A DNA stretch of 64,000 nt from Prostheceraeus crozeri (GCA_907163375.1 CAJQUW010017003.1:186001-250000), one strand, 5' to 3'; positions 11,306 to 24,058 are shown, counted from the first letter of the stretch. Notes: generated from the sequence alone by a model not told the origin. Translations and numbers: made by a program.

Positions 11306-12369
11306 GATGAACCGTTGAATTTTGAATGAGCTAGAGGCTTGATATGAAATTGAAATTAAGTTCGAGCATATTATCAATGCCATTTAAGCAATGTCTAAGA
11401 AACAGTTTTAAGTGATACATTTCCCACTTATTACAAGACAAAATGAAATTGACGTGACTTTTTTTACAGAAGCTGCAGTTTAAGATGGAAGACGAATAAC
11501 AGCTACGCGGTAATGATAGTGAATTCACGACTATGTCTCACCTGCAATTACAGGAAAGATAATTAATCTGGATACGAATCATAATTATCAAGCAACCTGG
11601 AAAAATCTGAAACGCAAATAATAATTATAATATTAGTAATTCTTGGCAATTTTTATTGATCTGGGACAGAAAGATTCTGATATCATTTTCCTTCATAGTT
11701 GAAATCAATGAAATATCATTATTCTTCATTCTTTCTGCGCACAAAAATCAAAAAACTATGTCAAAATATATTTCGTCGATCTGTTCTCATCAATTGAGAT
11801 AGAAAGAGGTCCTAAGTAAAAATTTTGGAAAACAAATACTAAATCATTTGAAATCTCTGTACAAAATTACAAACCATCAATGTCAATGTCGACATCTACC
11901 AAATATACACATATACCAAAGTTCATTGATTGTTGTTGTACTGACAGAACTGCGACAATCAATGAACTGTGGCATACGTGTATATTTGTTAGATATCGAT
12001 ATCGACAGTTTGTAATTTTGTAGAGATTTCAAATGATTTGGCATTTGATTTCCTGAATTTTTTCATATGATTTATTTCTATTTCAATTGATAAAGTCAGA
12101 TCGGCGAAATATATCTTGACATAATTTATTAATTTTTGTGCCCAGAAAGACTTAAAAATTCATTAATTTCGACTAAAAAGAAATGATTAATGAAGATGAA
12201 TTTCTTCATTTTCCGAGTCATGGGTACAGAGGTGATAATACCCGGAATATAATCTGAACAGGAAGCATAAAGAACTAATCTCCGATGAAATTTGTCATAA
12301 AGCTCCATAGCCTCAATGAGCATTTTCATAAAAATAAGTTGAATAAAACTTGAAATTCAACGGTTCATC
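11306..12369. mobile_element. Imperfect palindromic (foldback-like) element
   Basis: The core arms 11,731-11,933 and 11,955-12,149 are inverted copies, roughly 80-85% identical (for example AGTTCATTGATTGT against ACAATCAATGAACT, and CTTTCTGCGCACAAAAAT against TTTTTGTGCCCAGAAAG). The outermost sequences GATGAACCGTTGAATTT (11,306) and AAATTCAACGGTTCATC (12,353) are perfect 17-bp inverted repeats, suggesting a 1.06-kb element with diverged outer arms. No transposase. The arm divergence implies considerable age. Confidence 0.6.
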
Positions 12370-13250
12370 AGGCGATGTGATCAATGGAACTATAAAAAAA
12401 AGCTACTCGCGCGCGTAGCACATCTATGAAAGTGAAAGTCAGATAAGACCACTCAATAGTCCGAGTCCACTTAGTCCGAGTCAGATAAATCACTGTGACT
12501 TAACTGCGCTTGGGCCTCCGTCTCCTTCATCTAAACTCTCGTTGTCGCCGCCCACCTTTGCGGTCCCTTGTATCACGCAGGTACCTGCTGGAGATCTCAA
12601 AATTCTTGGAAGTTAACGTTGGAAACTGCTGTTTCTTCACAGAATCTGTAACGGAAATGGCACCATTTTACACCCACATAGCTGCTATGTCACTGAAATG
12701 GTGTCGTTTTCATATTTCAAGATAAAAGTTTACAACATCCGGTGGATATGACGATTCCAGTTGATTAAAATTCATCGGAGATAATGTATTCGCAGACAAG
12801 ATACCATCATGAGTGACCGTGACAACGATCAATAACAATGATGCAATATATACAGGACTTAATGGAAAGAAAAATCATTGCAAGAAAGGTGATTGTGATT
12901 TGTTACAATTATTCATGAAACAATGCGAATGAAGAAATGACTTCATGTAGAATGGTTGAATAATTTTTTTGTATGGACTGCGCAAACTGACCCCCGTTCA
13001 GCGTGGACAAGGACGAAAAACGGGGAAGTAAGTAAGAAGTGCGCATGAGAGCGTACATTGAGCACCTTGAAACTTTTGTATTGTGCGCTATATGAATACC
13101 GTATTTTCATAAACAAAATTTTCAATAAATGAGTATACTTTAAAATTGCCCTTGTTGGGGATATCAATATGAAACGATTTTAGAAGGGAGTCAACCTTTC
13201 ACGTATTTGTTTATCCAAGCAGATAATAATAGACCTGTTTCACTATGAAA
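12370..13250. other. Non-coding stretch
   Basis: No recognised gene. The short open stretch at 12,510-12,725 (plus) has no recognisable domain. Near 12,660-12,710 a small inverted repeat (AAATGGCACCATTT against GAAATGGTGTCG) is visible but unremarkable. Confidence 0.5.
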
Positions 13251-13254
13251 ACTA

Positions 13255-13640
13255 CCCGCAAAAAGAAGGAATGAGCATGGGATCATCCATTGAACCTCCT
13301 GTAGTTGAATTCTCATTAGAAATTATAGTAAGCAATGTCTGTTTTTTTACACAAAGTACATTGATGACATTTTAACTGTCTTTTCGGTCTGCAACCGAAA
13401 CCAACACTTTTTCTAGAACGGTTTAATGCTGTTGATTCATCACTTCATCTTACCATAAAAAAGAACCGATAAATAACTCAATTAATTTTCTAGATATGAC
13501 AATTTTCATAGAAATGGCAAATTTGAAACCAATTGTATAAAAGAAACAAATACATTATTGTATACTCATAACCTCTCCTACAGTCCCTATTCTTATAAGA
13601 ACAACGCGATTAAAGCATTGTAGATCTCAAAAAATTGTTT
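13255..13640 (+). pseudogene. PLE reverse transcriptase relic
   Basis: Short open pieces in more than one plus frame match RT landmarks in the correct order: KEGMSMGSSIEPPVVEF near 13,265, KYIDDILTVF near 13,350 (the YxDD catalytic motif), then NSINFLDMTIF near 13,480. Lengths and spacings fit a PLE-type RT palm. Frame changes, missing flanking domains and no endonuclease nearby show a strongly decayed fragment. Confidence 0.6.
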
Positions 13641-13790
13641 GCCTCTCAGTGGTCAAACGCGGCAAATTTGCATTTTTAACGCAGGCCGAGTAAATTTATG
13701 AAGGTAAACTATTGCGCATATGTAAAGAATGAAAGCACTGTATACATACATGTAGATAGAATTTCAATGTGATTACAGCTTCCACGTTTA

Positions 13791-13970
13791 GTTGTTGGAG
13801 TGACCCCATGAGCCTGATAGTAAAAAAGCAATTTTCATTCAGACGAGCGCTTTCAGATGGTCATCGACCACCATAATCATGCCTCGTGGAAAAGGGCCCG
13901 TCTAATTACAAATTGCTTTTTTTGCTATTAGGTCTACCATCAAGATAATGGGGTCCTTCCAACAATTGAA
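13791..13970. repeat. Short imperfect palindrome
   Basis: The left side reads GTTGTTGGAGTGACCCCAT, then AAAAAAGCAATTT and AGACGAGCGCTTT. The right side read backwards gives ATTGTTGGAAGGACCCCAT, AAAAAAAGCAATTT and AGACGGGCCCTTT. The 180-bp unit could be a small foldback transposon or a transcribed hairpin. No target duplication is evident. Confidence 0.5.
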
Positions 13971-13974
13971 TATT

Positions 13975-14675
13975 GAAAGACCCTCATTTTCAAAGAAATT
14001 CCACGTTTTGACTAGACGAATTTATGTATCTTAAGATGTGAGAGATTGCATCCATTACTGGACCAGCTGGCATCATTACTGGGACAAAAGAAACATACTT
14101 GCAGGATAGCACCTCGAAAGGGAGGCTCAATTCCGGCGCAACAAAACCTTTTTGTGACAGGGATTTCCTGCAAATATGCTTTGACGGCTTCAATGAATTT
14201 GGCTGAAATATTACTTCAATTCATTTTATATTAATTTCTTTTGACCGAGTGAAACTGCTTTTGAGAAGCTGATAAATTTCAGAGACCGGTATAATAACAT
14301 GCTTAGTTTACTATTTATACATATGCAATCATTTTCTACTCTGGCTGCAAACTTATTGAAAATACTATGCAAGTAACTGAGAAGCATTATTTGCACAATC
14401 AAATAAATGACGGTAATTTTCCAATAATGCTTCCACAGTCTTTTTCAATTATCAAACAATAATGAAATATTAAAAATATGCAAAAACGAATGCAATAACG
14501 AAAACTGAATGAACTAGATAAACGAAAATTAAAATTCTGGGATGGAACATCACAAAACATTATAACTGAATACTTCTGAAATCAAATAACCACTAGCAAT
14601 GTGCATCTAATCATGTTAACATGCAACAAAGCAGACATTAATTCAGGGGTTGCTTTTTAGTCTTGACATCTTAAC
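13975..14675. other. Non-coding stretch (possible intron)
   Basis: No coding similarity on either strand. If the candidate exon at 14,680-14,848 is real, this would be the intron following its donor site. Confidence 0.45.
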
Positions 14676-14679
14676 TTAC

Positions 14680-14848
14680 CGAAAACTAGCTGTAAGAATG
14701 GGCCTTTCAACCCAAACTTAGATCCTTTGGATCCGCTCCTCCCATCTAAGTTGCACTGCAACTGTTCGTTGTGCAATAACAGTGTGTCAAATATTCTTTT
14801 CACCAATTCAGAATCATTCCTTCCACCGATAACGGAGAGACGACGGAC
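14680..14848 (-). CDS. Candidate internal exon of a host gene
   Basis: On the minus strand an open segment of 169 bases is bounded by a pyrimidine-containing acceptor (TTATTCTAG before the exon) and a good donor (TTTTCG followed by GTAAGTT). It encodes VRRLSVIGGRNDSELVKRIF, then TLLLHNEQLQCNLDGR and FGLKGPFLQLVF. The pattern of a short helical segment followed by a G-K/R-rich loop and a hydrophobic strand is reminiscent of the DUF4806-type domain found in many invertebrate proteins, but that is a weak resemblance. Codon content is balanced and less AT-rich than its surroundings. No neighbouring exon could be recognised in the window. It could also be a transposon-derived exon. Confidence 0.45.
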
Positions 14849-17800
14849 CTAGAATAAATAAGAATTAATTAGGTAGTTTCAGCGACCGAATATTTCCTTG
14901 TTACCCTTAATTAAAATATTTACGTGTCTATTAAGCTCCCGCACTGGTCATATTTTATGGAAACGGCGAAGCTCTTCTATCTAATAAGTATTATAGCTAA
15001 GAATCTTGATTATTGTGCAATTTTAGAGCCTAAAACCAATGTTCTAGCAGATGTCATTGACACTGATCAGCACGAGCTTTGTAAAGCAAATTGAAAAATG
15101 GTTCTTATAGAAGAGCCTTGGGCAGTGAAATGAAATAGAACACGGGTACTCTACTTTTGCTACATCTCCCAAGATACCTAGGATCGCCTAGACCGCGTTT
15201 TCGATTCAACGACATAGTATATAGTAATTGCTTTATAATGCCATGCATTTTCAATGAATGGTCGAAGAAAATTTCTATGTCTTATAGGCCGGCCCCTCCG
15301 CATTTACAGTTCTATTAATGAGAGATTTCATTGCAGAAATTCAATATCTGCGAGGGCAATACAGGGAAAGTTGAATGTAAGATAAACAGTATAAGTAGGC
15401 CTACTTTTGATTTTCCAGCTGGCAAGTATACAATTAGGCATATCTGTATGAAGATTTCAAAATCAAGCAAGTCATAACTGTGTATATCGTACATTCAATA
15501 GTAAATTTCACAAGAGTAAAAGAATTGATGAATGAGTAGATTGATTAAAATCAATGTGCGTCTGGAAGCCGACAGCAATATCATCTAAATAAAAAATGGA
15601 AATGCTTTTTATTTTGATGAATCTGGGCACTCTTTATTTACCGCAATATTAGACACCATTACAAGTTACCAGCTTCAAATTCTCGGACTGCTCGAAGTCG
15701 ATTTCATCAAATCTAAGCTATTATTTCACATCGACCAGATTTCATTTCAATTATTATATACCACTGCAACGAAATCTAGTGCTACTTACTTATTTCATGC
15801 TCATCTCTCTCAAGGTTCGAAAGGGTTTCAAGTCGAAATGAGAGATTCAATAATACTTCCATTTTCGGTAACAGTCAACAAAATCGCGTCGTGATACAGC
15901 ATTTTGAACACTTGGCCAAATCAGTGATAAGTTGATGTTATGACCAACTGATGATTTATCCACTGTCGTCCACGGAGTTTGAGAATTTGGAGAACCTGAA
16001 ATGATTTTGTTTTGGGCCGAGATTTACTGTGTTTAATGTCGGCAATATGGATCAATCCTTAAAAATACGCACAAGTAAGTGCGATGAAGTAATACATGTA
16101 TGTTCATCACACAGTGGCAGAACATTGTGTCAGAAAAAATGTATACGTAAAAGGGATTTGTCTTAAAGCAAGCCACGAAAATGAAACTATGCACAATGTA
16201 AATAGAATGATTAAATATTGAGTTCCAAATTCAGTTGAAAAATAGAACAAACCTGAATAGCTGGCATTTCATCCAATATCAGGAATCATCAGAATCCCTA
16301 GTTCACATATGTCAACATCGACACAGCTCCCTATTTAAAGTCGCAGCCATGTCAGGGCAAATTCGAGATTTGCAACTATATTATCTAAATTTCGACTAAA
16401 TTTCAGTAAATTACTAATTGCAAATCAGAAACTATGCACAGTCAAACCTCGACATTGCGACTGCGCTCGGTTTTGCTAAAAACGGTCGCAATACCAAGAG
16501 ATTATCATTGACGCTAATTGTTGAGTAGATTGAAAATTAAGTAAGAAGTTTTGGGTTGTTTCATGCTGCTACGACCACTACCAGATCACAATATCATGAA
16601 AAAATGCACTATTCTTTAGTTAAAAATCTTCATCTACAATATTTTATTAGTTTCACAACGTGTGGACCTGTCTGTAAAGCTCAAAGAACATTTGACTGCT
16701 TCCTTCAAGCACCGCTTCGGTCATTAATAGATTCACTTTTCTTTGATGAAAAAGTGGTCAATGACAGGAAACTTTCATTAATAAGATTTTACATCTGGAT
16801 AGCAGCAGCTTGTGAATGAACAAATGACTCTCCTCACTAACCGGAGACCTTATCATAGCAATTATAAGAATACATTGAGTCATCTTGCCTGCGTACATCG
16901 TTTTACCGCATGCCATCATTTTGAATAACATGTGGATAAAAACAGTGGGGGAGACTTTTCACCATTAACTATGAATTTTCGAAGGGAATCTTGACATCGG
17001 CGATGGTGAAATGGTCAAGATTACACTTTTAATGAATAGACGACAAAAAACGGCAGTTTGTGAAGGAGTGAACATATTTATAAAGAATTATTTATGAAAG
17101 GATATCACTTTCTTAATGTAGGAATCAAGTAGGGCCTGTTAATGTGTGTCAGGTGTTGCGGTCAGTGATAGAGCTTCTTATCCACATAATTGATGACTAC
17201 TTAAGGTGTCAATTGATTTATAAGAAGTACTGATTTGTACTCCAATTGTCAGCAATTAAAGGACTAAACTCCATCCCGAAGATGATAGCATAATAGCGTT
17301 ACGTCCATCCATCCCAATCAAAATAACATCATGAAATATACGAATACGGAAATATTTTGACATTTTGTCAATATTTTGGAGTGTCACGTGGCCGCTCTAT
17401 CGAGAGAAAATGGTCAATTCGTTCCTGAAAAAATCGGTCGTGAAGCGCGACGGTCACTACTACAGTATGTGGGATTTCCTATCTTATTCTTCCGAAAAAG
17501 GATGCTGACCTGAACGTGTGTAAAAAGTGCATTTTTTTATTAACCCTGACTTTAAAACTACAAACTGAACACTAAACTATAATTTCGAGAATCAAGGTAG
17601 AGCCTAGCTATCCATAAAATGGCGAAACTTTTACACTAATATAGAATTTAGTCATTCGACCTAATAATACTGATAAGAGACATAACTTTTGTTGAATATA
17701 CCTAGCATTTCAGCGAATTTTCTCAGCACAGTGGATGACGATTAGACCTACTTTTAATGATAAATCAAGAATATGAACTTTAAATTTCAACAACAATTTC

Positions 17801-18330
17801 CCAAACTCCTAAACTAAAGAATGGGGACATTTTGATACCTTTTAGAAGAGAGATATTCGGCCACTTAATATTTTACTAGAAAAGCGGATTCCACACTTTG
17901 AGAGCTACTTAGCGAGAATATGATTGACCGGTGGGCGGCATTTCGGTTCTCTTTCACTCTGCGTTTTAAGGAACCCTCTGATTTTCCTATCACCAGTCCA
18001 GAAAAGACTGGTGTCAGCCGATCTCACTCTCTTCCACCACTGTGAAAAAAATATGATGTCAGCATCATATCGCAACAATTCTTTTCTTCACTACTTCTAT
18101 GCGTAGAACTGCACCTCAATGCCGATAAGACGAAATCTCTAGACCTAGCCTATAGAAGATAGCCTAAAAGTTGGCGCTGAAATTTGAGACTTTGCGCCCC
18201 TCAACCAGTCTTAATTGAGTTTCTAAAACATTACAATTAAATAATTAAGTTACATCCAAAGGTTGTAGGTCATTGATCGTCTTGTGAAGTTCGCATATTG
18301 ACATCAGTGTGCAACATAAAGTAAATGTAT
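14849..18330. other. Non-coding stretch
   Basis: AT-rich DNA with only short open stretches (for example 16,556-16,819 plus) lacking recognisable motifs. Likely intronic or intergenic. I found no clear repeat boundaries here. Confidence 0.5.
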
Positions 18331-18480
18331 GATCTACATAACATTTAAACATATATACATGCCATTTGAATATGACGAAGTGAACAAAGGTAAATATCAT
18401 TCAGACTGCTTTAATAATTACTTCTAATAGGCATACATCAGATCCCGCGGAAATTAAATTGCTTAACTAAACACCACGGC
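18331..18480 (+). repeat. Diverged direct repeat, copy 1
   Basis: Shares an ordered series of words with 18,926-19,080, including ATGACGAAGTGAACAAA, GTAAA.ATCATTCA, GCTTTAATA and CATACATCAGA followed by CGCGGAAATTA. About 75% identical by eye. Non-coding. Confidence 0.6.
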
Positions 18481-18925
18481 GATAAGAATGTTATGTTTCA
18501 CAACATTGCCCGCAGGAAGTCCGAAGTAAATTCTTACTAGATAAGGCATAACTGTGGCAAAATATGATGCGGAAAGCATGTGAATTTTTAAAATACTGCT
18601 ATCTAAACATCCGTGACAGAACGAATAATAACAAATCTAGTAGAAGACATAACTTTTTTTCGGTAAATGTTTTTAGCACTGTATCTTTTTGTGCATTCAA
18701 CAAATCTCAACATGATGAAGCTGAATGATAGCTCACACTGTTTGACAGTTCTCATGGAAAAATTCGGTCTTCTTCATGCTAAATTCCTGCATCAAAGAAA
18801 CTCTCAATTGTCTTTCGGAAAGCCTACGGGCCACAACTGACCACTTAAGAAAGTAAATTTAACACGAAAACTGCATATGAAAATGGTTCAACTTTTTTAT
18901 GAAAATATTTATTAAACGGCTTGTG

Positions 18926-19080
18926 TGATCTGCATATCAGTTAAACGTATAAACACGAAATTTAAACATGACGAAGTGAACAAAAGTAAACATCATTCAT
19001 GTTGCTTTAATATATACTTCAAAGAATCTGAATCATACATCAGACAACGCGGAAATTATACTGCGAGCCTAAAAAGAACA
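18926..19080 (+). repeat. Diverged direct repeat, copy 2
   Basis: Partner of 18,331-18,480, about 600 bp downstream in the same orientation. The spacing and divergence suggest an old segmental duplication or two copies of one interspersed repeat. Confidence 0.6.
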
Positions 19081-19389
19081 ACGCTAGGAACAATTTTTGC
19101 AATATGTGGTTTGCGTCTAAAATTATAGGTTAGAATCACAATCTAGTTCTGTGGTTAGAATAACCTCCATTATTCCACGAGAAGGAGAGAAATGACCATA
19201 GCGTAACTAGATTAGGGAAAGACTTCCCGCTTTCATTCATTGACCCTTACTTGGACTGAAGCCGCGATTTTTTGTTTACATCGACGGCCGCTGAAAATAC
19301 TTAGGCAAGAAATTGGAGTTAGCCAGCAGCAAAGCATGAAAGACCAGTAAATTATAATGTTTTGCTTGAATTACATCATGCAATATTGT

Positions 19390-19861
19390 GTTCAATTGCT
19401 AAATTACAGTTTTGTTTATTTATGCGTCGCCAGTATATGGAAATTTGTCGGTTGGTTTGCTGAAAAAATTAAACCGATTTCAAAAGAGAGCGCATCGTTT
19501 GATTTGTGATCAAAATTGTTCATGTAATAAGTTTGAAGATCTATCTTGTAAGTTTTTACACTGTGGCTTGAATTTTTTGCATAACTGCGAGAACCCATGT
19601 CACCCACTCCATGCCTTCGTGCCGGGCCGTCTAAGATACACCAAGCATTTTCGACTTCCGGCATCTCATACTACAAGACGCTTGAATTCCTTTTTTCCTT
19701 GGATTTGTGCTAAATCAAATGAACTCATGTGTAAATATTGACATTTCACTGACTTTTTTTTCGGTTTGTATAATGTATAGCGCTCACGTACTTTTGATTT
19801 TTCTTTAATGTATAAACTGATTTTCATTGCTTCAAATATATACACCTCTCTCTCTCTCTCT
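19390..19861 (+). pseudogene. LINE 3' end (CR1/Jockey-like) with (CT)n tail
   Basis: Encodes YASPVYGNLSVGLLKKLNRF, then QKRAHRLIC, NPCHPLHAFVPGRLRYTKHF and TTRRLNSFFPWICAKSNEL. This is the C-terminal end of a LINE reverse transcriptase protein: the post-palm helical region, then the conserved arginine-rich HTTRRxNSFFP motif. The frame ends at 19,741. A short 3' UTR leads to a (CT)n tract at 19,845-19,861, the usual kind of microsatellite end for this LINE group. Strongly 5'-truncated. Confidence 0.8.
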
Positions 19862-22800
19862 AAATTAACAAATGTGCGGTACCTTAGGCATGCAACAGGT
19901 TGAATCGATATTTGAAGAGATCAAAATTTGACGCCCACATCTTTCTTTTATCATTGAAGTACTAAATTCTTGATTGACATGTTTTGACAACTTGTAGGAG
20001 TCTTCGCATTTGAAGTAAATAATATAACTTATAATTTTGTTTTTGACTGATATTATTCAGAGGATATATGTGTCATGTTGTGTTCCTCGCTGCAAAAATC
20101 GAGCGATAAAATTTTCAACATTATCATTTCATTTGTTTCTGCGTAGTAATCCCGATCTCCTCAAAACTTGACTGAGTAAAATATAGAGAAAGAAATTCAT
20201 TCCCGTTAAAAACGTCTCATTCGTATGTTGTGCTCACTTCGTTTACAGCGATTAGGAAGATAACTTGGTATCTCAGGGAAGGAAAGGTGAGAAAGTCAGT
20301 TTCAGACGAAAACGTTTTTTGAAAAATAATGCAGTTCCCAGTGTTTTTTATGGTTATCCGTCCTATTGAACACGACACTAAAAATACCTCGTTGTGCACC
20401 TCCAGATCATTCCAACATCTCAAGTCCCAATTCTTTAACGGCTGTCCTGCCTTGCAAGGTTGCTCCTATCCTGGGAAGTTCCTATTTTAAATTCTTATCC
20501 TGTAAAAGCGTCAAGCTCGTGCATGCGGGAGGACCATTCACTTCCAAATAGAGTGCAAGTAAACTGGCCACAAATGAGCATAACAACCAATCAGTTTTGA
20601 ACGAGAACGATCATTAGCCATATCACCAAGATTATTCTCAGGTCTTCATGGAAGGCATTCGATGAGCGGTCAATATATCTGAACAACTGCATCCTTTATG
20701 ACGACAGCAAAAGTAATTTGCGCATTTGAAACTATTGTGCGCAATTGTGTTTCAAAGTTTCCATTTTAATGGACGTGTAGGCCCATTTAACGGTAATCAA
20801 CGGATACCTTATTTAGTCGTTATTGAGCCATAAAATACCTACTCGCTCTATAGTACAATGTGAACAGTTTATACACGATAATGTACCTGTTGAAACGACA
20901 TAGTAGACTAATTTTTGGGATTGCTGTGGTGTCTAACTTCAACATTTTCTGCTCTACTCGAGCTGATGATTTCTCAGTCACCAAACTTTATTCAGACATT
21001 AGCTTAAAAGTGTGATATGATACAAAAATTGCCGATATCAGACGAAATTGTTTTATAGCTGGGAAATAAGTTTATTTAGCTCAAGAAATCCCTGAATTTC
21101 TAAAACATAGCCTAGAAGATGAAGAAGACAAAGTGTGGCGAAGCAAGAAAAGCAGCGAGTCAAGATACATTCTGATGAATAATTTCTGTCATGTTGAGAA
21201 ATTATAATTCCCCAATGGTTTGAAAATCTGAAGCGTGGTGTCAGACATGGAAGATAATTATTCCTGCTGAGTAGATGCAATAGTCGTGAGACCAAAATCG
21301 TACCAGCTCAGCCGATATAATAGCCACTGCCCATACACACTAAAAAATTTCACATCACTCATTTCACTCATGAATTGACACAGCCAAAATTTTAACTGCT
21401 GTATGTCAAATAGCCTGCCTGGTCCGGATGCAAATATTTGTGCATCTTCCTAGACACTTAAATGTTGCATATATTTATGTTGGGACAGCAGGTAGTTAAT
21501 TTCTACGTTGTTGTGAATTTGTAGGGATGATGTAGCTGTCACTTGCTTCTACATTTCCTTGTAAATGTAATTTACACTTGTGTGATGCATCAGTGGCTTT
21601 GGAATATGAAGAATGCAACAGAATATAGGTAGCAATTGACTTGATATAAATTTTTGGACTTTAGCTTGGAAAATATTAAAAGTTGTTTATTGTAATCACC
21701 AAGGTGAGAACAATAAAAATGAGTTCAAACAAAATTGATTGAATGCAAACAAATAAAATTCAGCCAATGAAATCAACCAAAAATCCTGATGTAGTTCCAA
21801 CTTTGAGACGTGAGGACTCTTCTCCTCCAAGGATTTTTCTTGGACCCCACGACTCAAAACTTTTAAAATTGCATTATCTTTCATCATGCAAAAATTCACA
21901 GACACTTCCGGTCTAGTAAACGTAAGCGTGAAATTGTGACTTAACAGACCGGACTAAGTGTGCCATTAGTAGGGAAAGATATTTGTATTGCAATAACTGT
22001 AATTAGTAGCCTAAGTACATGTATGTCCTTATAAAGCACTCTTCTAATTTATTAACTTACACTGATATACTGGCTAATTGAAGATCTTTGATTTAATTAT
22101 GATTCAAGATTATGATCAAGTTCATGATATGATTTGTAATGCTTCGTCATGATTTGAATCAAAGGATAAATTCACAAGAAATTGACTGGCCCTTCAGATT
22201 TCGTAAATTTTGTACTTTTTTTGGGAGACCCTCGAAAATTGCAACGAATAATCATGCACCTTTTCAATTACAACGTGTTTTCAGACACCTCATTAATAAA
22301 GGAACGAAGAAATCAGGCAATGTAATTCCTACATTAGCTTTATGAGCAAAATGTTTTTCACGGATACTTCATCAGTTTTCAAGTGCCACCGAGGATTTCA
22401 AGACATTTTCAATGAGTATGAAGGATAAACGTAGTACCTGCGCTGCAAAATAGAAATAATTAGCGCCTGCTGTTTTATACATTTCAATATCAATGCACTA
22501 TTCATGCTTTAAAATTTGATTTTTTGACTAAAAACCTCAATGGAAATGTTGAGCTTTAATATTATGTCCAATAGCCTGCAAGAAAACAAGGAAGTTTTAA
22601 ACTTGCTTCAGGAAGAACATTTAAATACTGCATGACCCCTTCAAAATATTACTTTGTACAGGCAAAGATTCTTTTGAGCAGCCAAATTTTGTAAAATATG
22701 AAAAAATCATTTCAAATTGTTGCTTTTACACGGATCTAAGGCTTGATAATTGAAGCAAGTAAGAAAACACTTTGATGGGCTCGAAATGTATTATTAAAAT

Positions 22801-22879
22801 GGGTAAGAGCTTTCAGTAAATGACCTTCATCAGTTACAGAATGTCTGATACAGAATTACAGATTAATTATATAGATAAA
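19862..22879. other. Non-coding stretch
   Basis: No recognised gene. The open stretches at 21,053-21,295, 21,696-21,905 (both minus) and 22,139-22,345 (plus) have no identifiable domain. Minus-strand words CTGATGAAG...GAAA near 22,357-22,375 and 22,817-22,845 look superficially like hammerhead cores but lack a pairing stem II. Confidence 0.5.
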
Positions 22880-22948
22880 TAATTGCCTCTGGCTTCTCAG
22901 GAATAAGACGAGTTTTGATGTCTGATATTTCGTATTTCTTTGTCAAAG
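22880..22948 (-). repeat. About 75-bp repeat shared with 46,051-46,126
   Basis: The reverse complement matches 46,051-46,126 almost base for base (TCCTTTGACAAAGAAATACG, then GACATCAAAAC, CTTATTCC and AGAGGCAATTATTTA). Here it abuts the (TAG)n tract at 22,948. At the other site it abuts the end of a long-TIR element. Confidence 0.7.
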
Positions 22949-23440
22949 GATAGTAGTAGTAGTATGGTAGGAAAAGCGAAGATCTCTGGCAGATCTCCGC
23001 GTGCCGCTCGCCATACCCCTTATAGCGCAAAACCAGGCAGTGTTGCTAAGAAATATAATTTTATAGGCACCAAATATTTCGCCTGTTAGGCTTTGACTGT
23101 GGTGTGCACTGAAGTTACAAGCAAAATTTACACATTAAGTATCGTACGCTAAGAGAACTTTCAATAACATAATCGATTCACAATAACTGACAATAAAATC
23201 TGGTCCCAAATAGACAATAAAAGATATCTCGATTGATACTGACAGAGTTACATGCAATCGGCTGACGTATGCACAGTAGGAAGTGCGACATAGATATCAT
23301 GCAATGCAATCATACAATGCAGTGCTTAAACAGTTAACAGGATAATCAGGTGAGTATCCAGTATATGTTAAAATGTTACATGATTACTAACATGTAAAAT
23401 AAAGAAAAAATCAAAAAAAGCATCAAAGAAGGTAGGTATC

Positions 23441-24025
23441 TCATCTCAAAATACAACGCAGATTCTTATCAGTTTTTTGTGACAAGCGAACATGCAGATT
23501 TAAATCGTTACATAAATTTTTCACTAAACTGTTCAGCTTGGATGTACAATCACTTCGGAAAGTGACAAGATTGATCGTGGAATTTTGAATGGGCAAACTT
23601 CGATTGAGTCCAGCAGGCAAAAGCGAGTTCAGGCGTTGGATCCACATTCTTTCTTTTTGAAGGCGTCGAGAAAGGGAAAAGCAACGGTCAATGGCAAAAA
23701 ATTGGAAGGAGGAAAGGTCGCAAGATGAGTTGAAATGTGGATTCATAGGTGAGTTCGGACAATTTGAGGATATAGCTCGTACGTGTTCACCAATGCGCTG
23801 TCGGAGTGGTTGCGAAGACTGACCGACATATAAAATTGAGCAGGATGTGCATTTAATAACATATATACAGTGAGTAGTATCACAGGATAAGTTAAAAGAA
23901 ATATTGTACATTCGATTACGTGAGTTGCGAAAAACTTTCACACTACAAGCAAAACGGCAAGCTCCGCACCTTCGACCGTCACAGCGAGAGAACCCGGGGG
24001 ACCATTGTGGAAAAAGGCCAGACAA
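23441..24025 (-). CDS. PLE GIY-YIG endonuclease domain
   Basis: The 194-codon frame has an N-terminal cysteine cluster (FSRCDGRRCGACRFAC, residues about 12-27), then CIYVIKCTSCSILYVGQSSQ with LRQRIGEHV near residues 53-82, the GIY-YIG core with an internal CxxC. Next come FFAIDRCFSLSRRLQKERMW and IQRLNSLLPAGLNRSL, the usual C-terminal part with the conserved glutamate and the 'L.P.GLN' ending. In PLEs this domain nicks target DNA for target-primed reverse transcription. It is open throughout but separated from the RT frame by a stop, so it may be the C-terminal part of one decayed polyprotein. Confidence 0.75.
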   Translation of the reverse strand: MSGLFPQWSPGFSRCDGRRCGACRFACSVKVFRNSRNRMYNISFNLSCDTTHCIYVIKCTSCSILYVGQSSQPLRQRIGEHVRAISSNCPNSPMNPHFNSSCDLSSFQFFAIDRCFSLSRRLQKERMWIQRLNSLLPAGLNRSLPIQNSTINLVTFRSDCTSKLNSLVKNLCNDLNLHVRLSQKTDKNLRCILR

Positions 24026-24058
24026 AATAGAGGCACGTTTGACTGAACGTCTTACAAG

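Noticed and set aside
16556-16819. 87-codon plus-strand reading frame
   Set aside because: No recognisable domain, AT-rich codons, no splice context.
22355-22845. Hammerhead-ribozyme-like words (CTGATGA...GAAA) on the minus strand near 22,357-22,375 and 22,817-22,845
   Set aside because: The segments between CTGATGA and GAAA do not form a base-paired stem II, and stems I and III are not evident, so the core words alone are likely chance.
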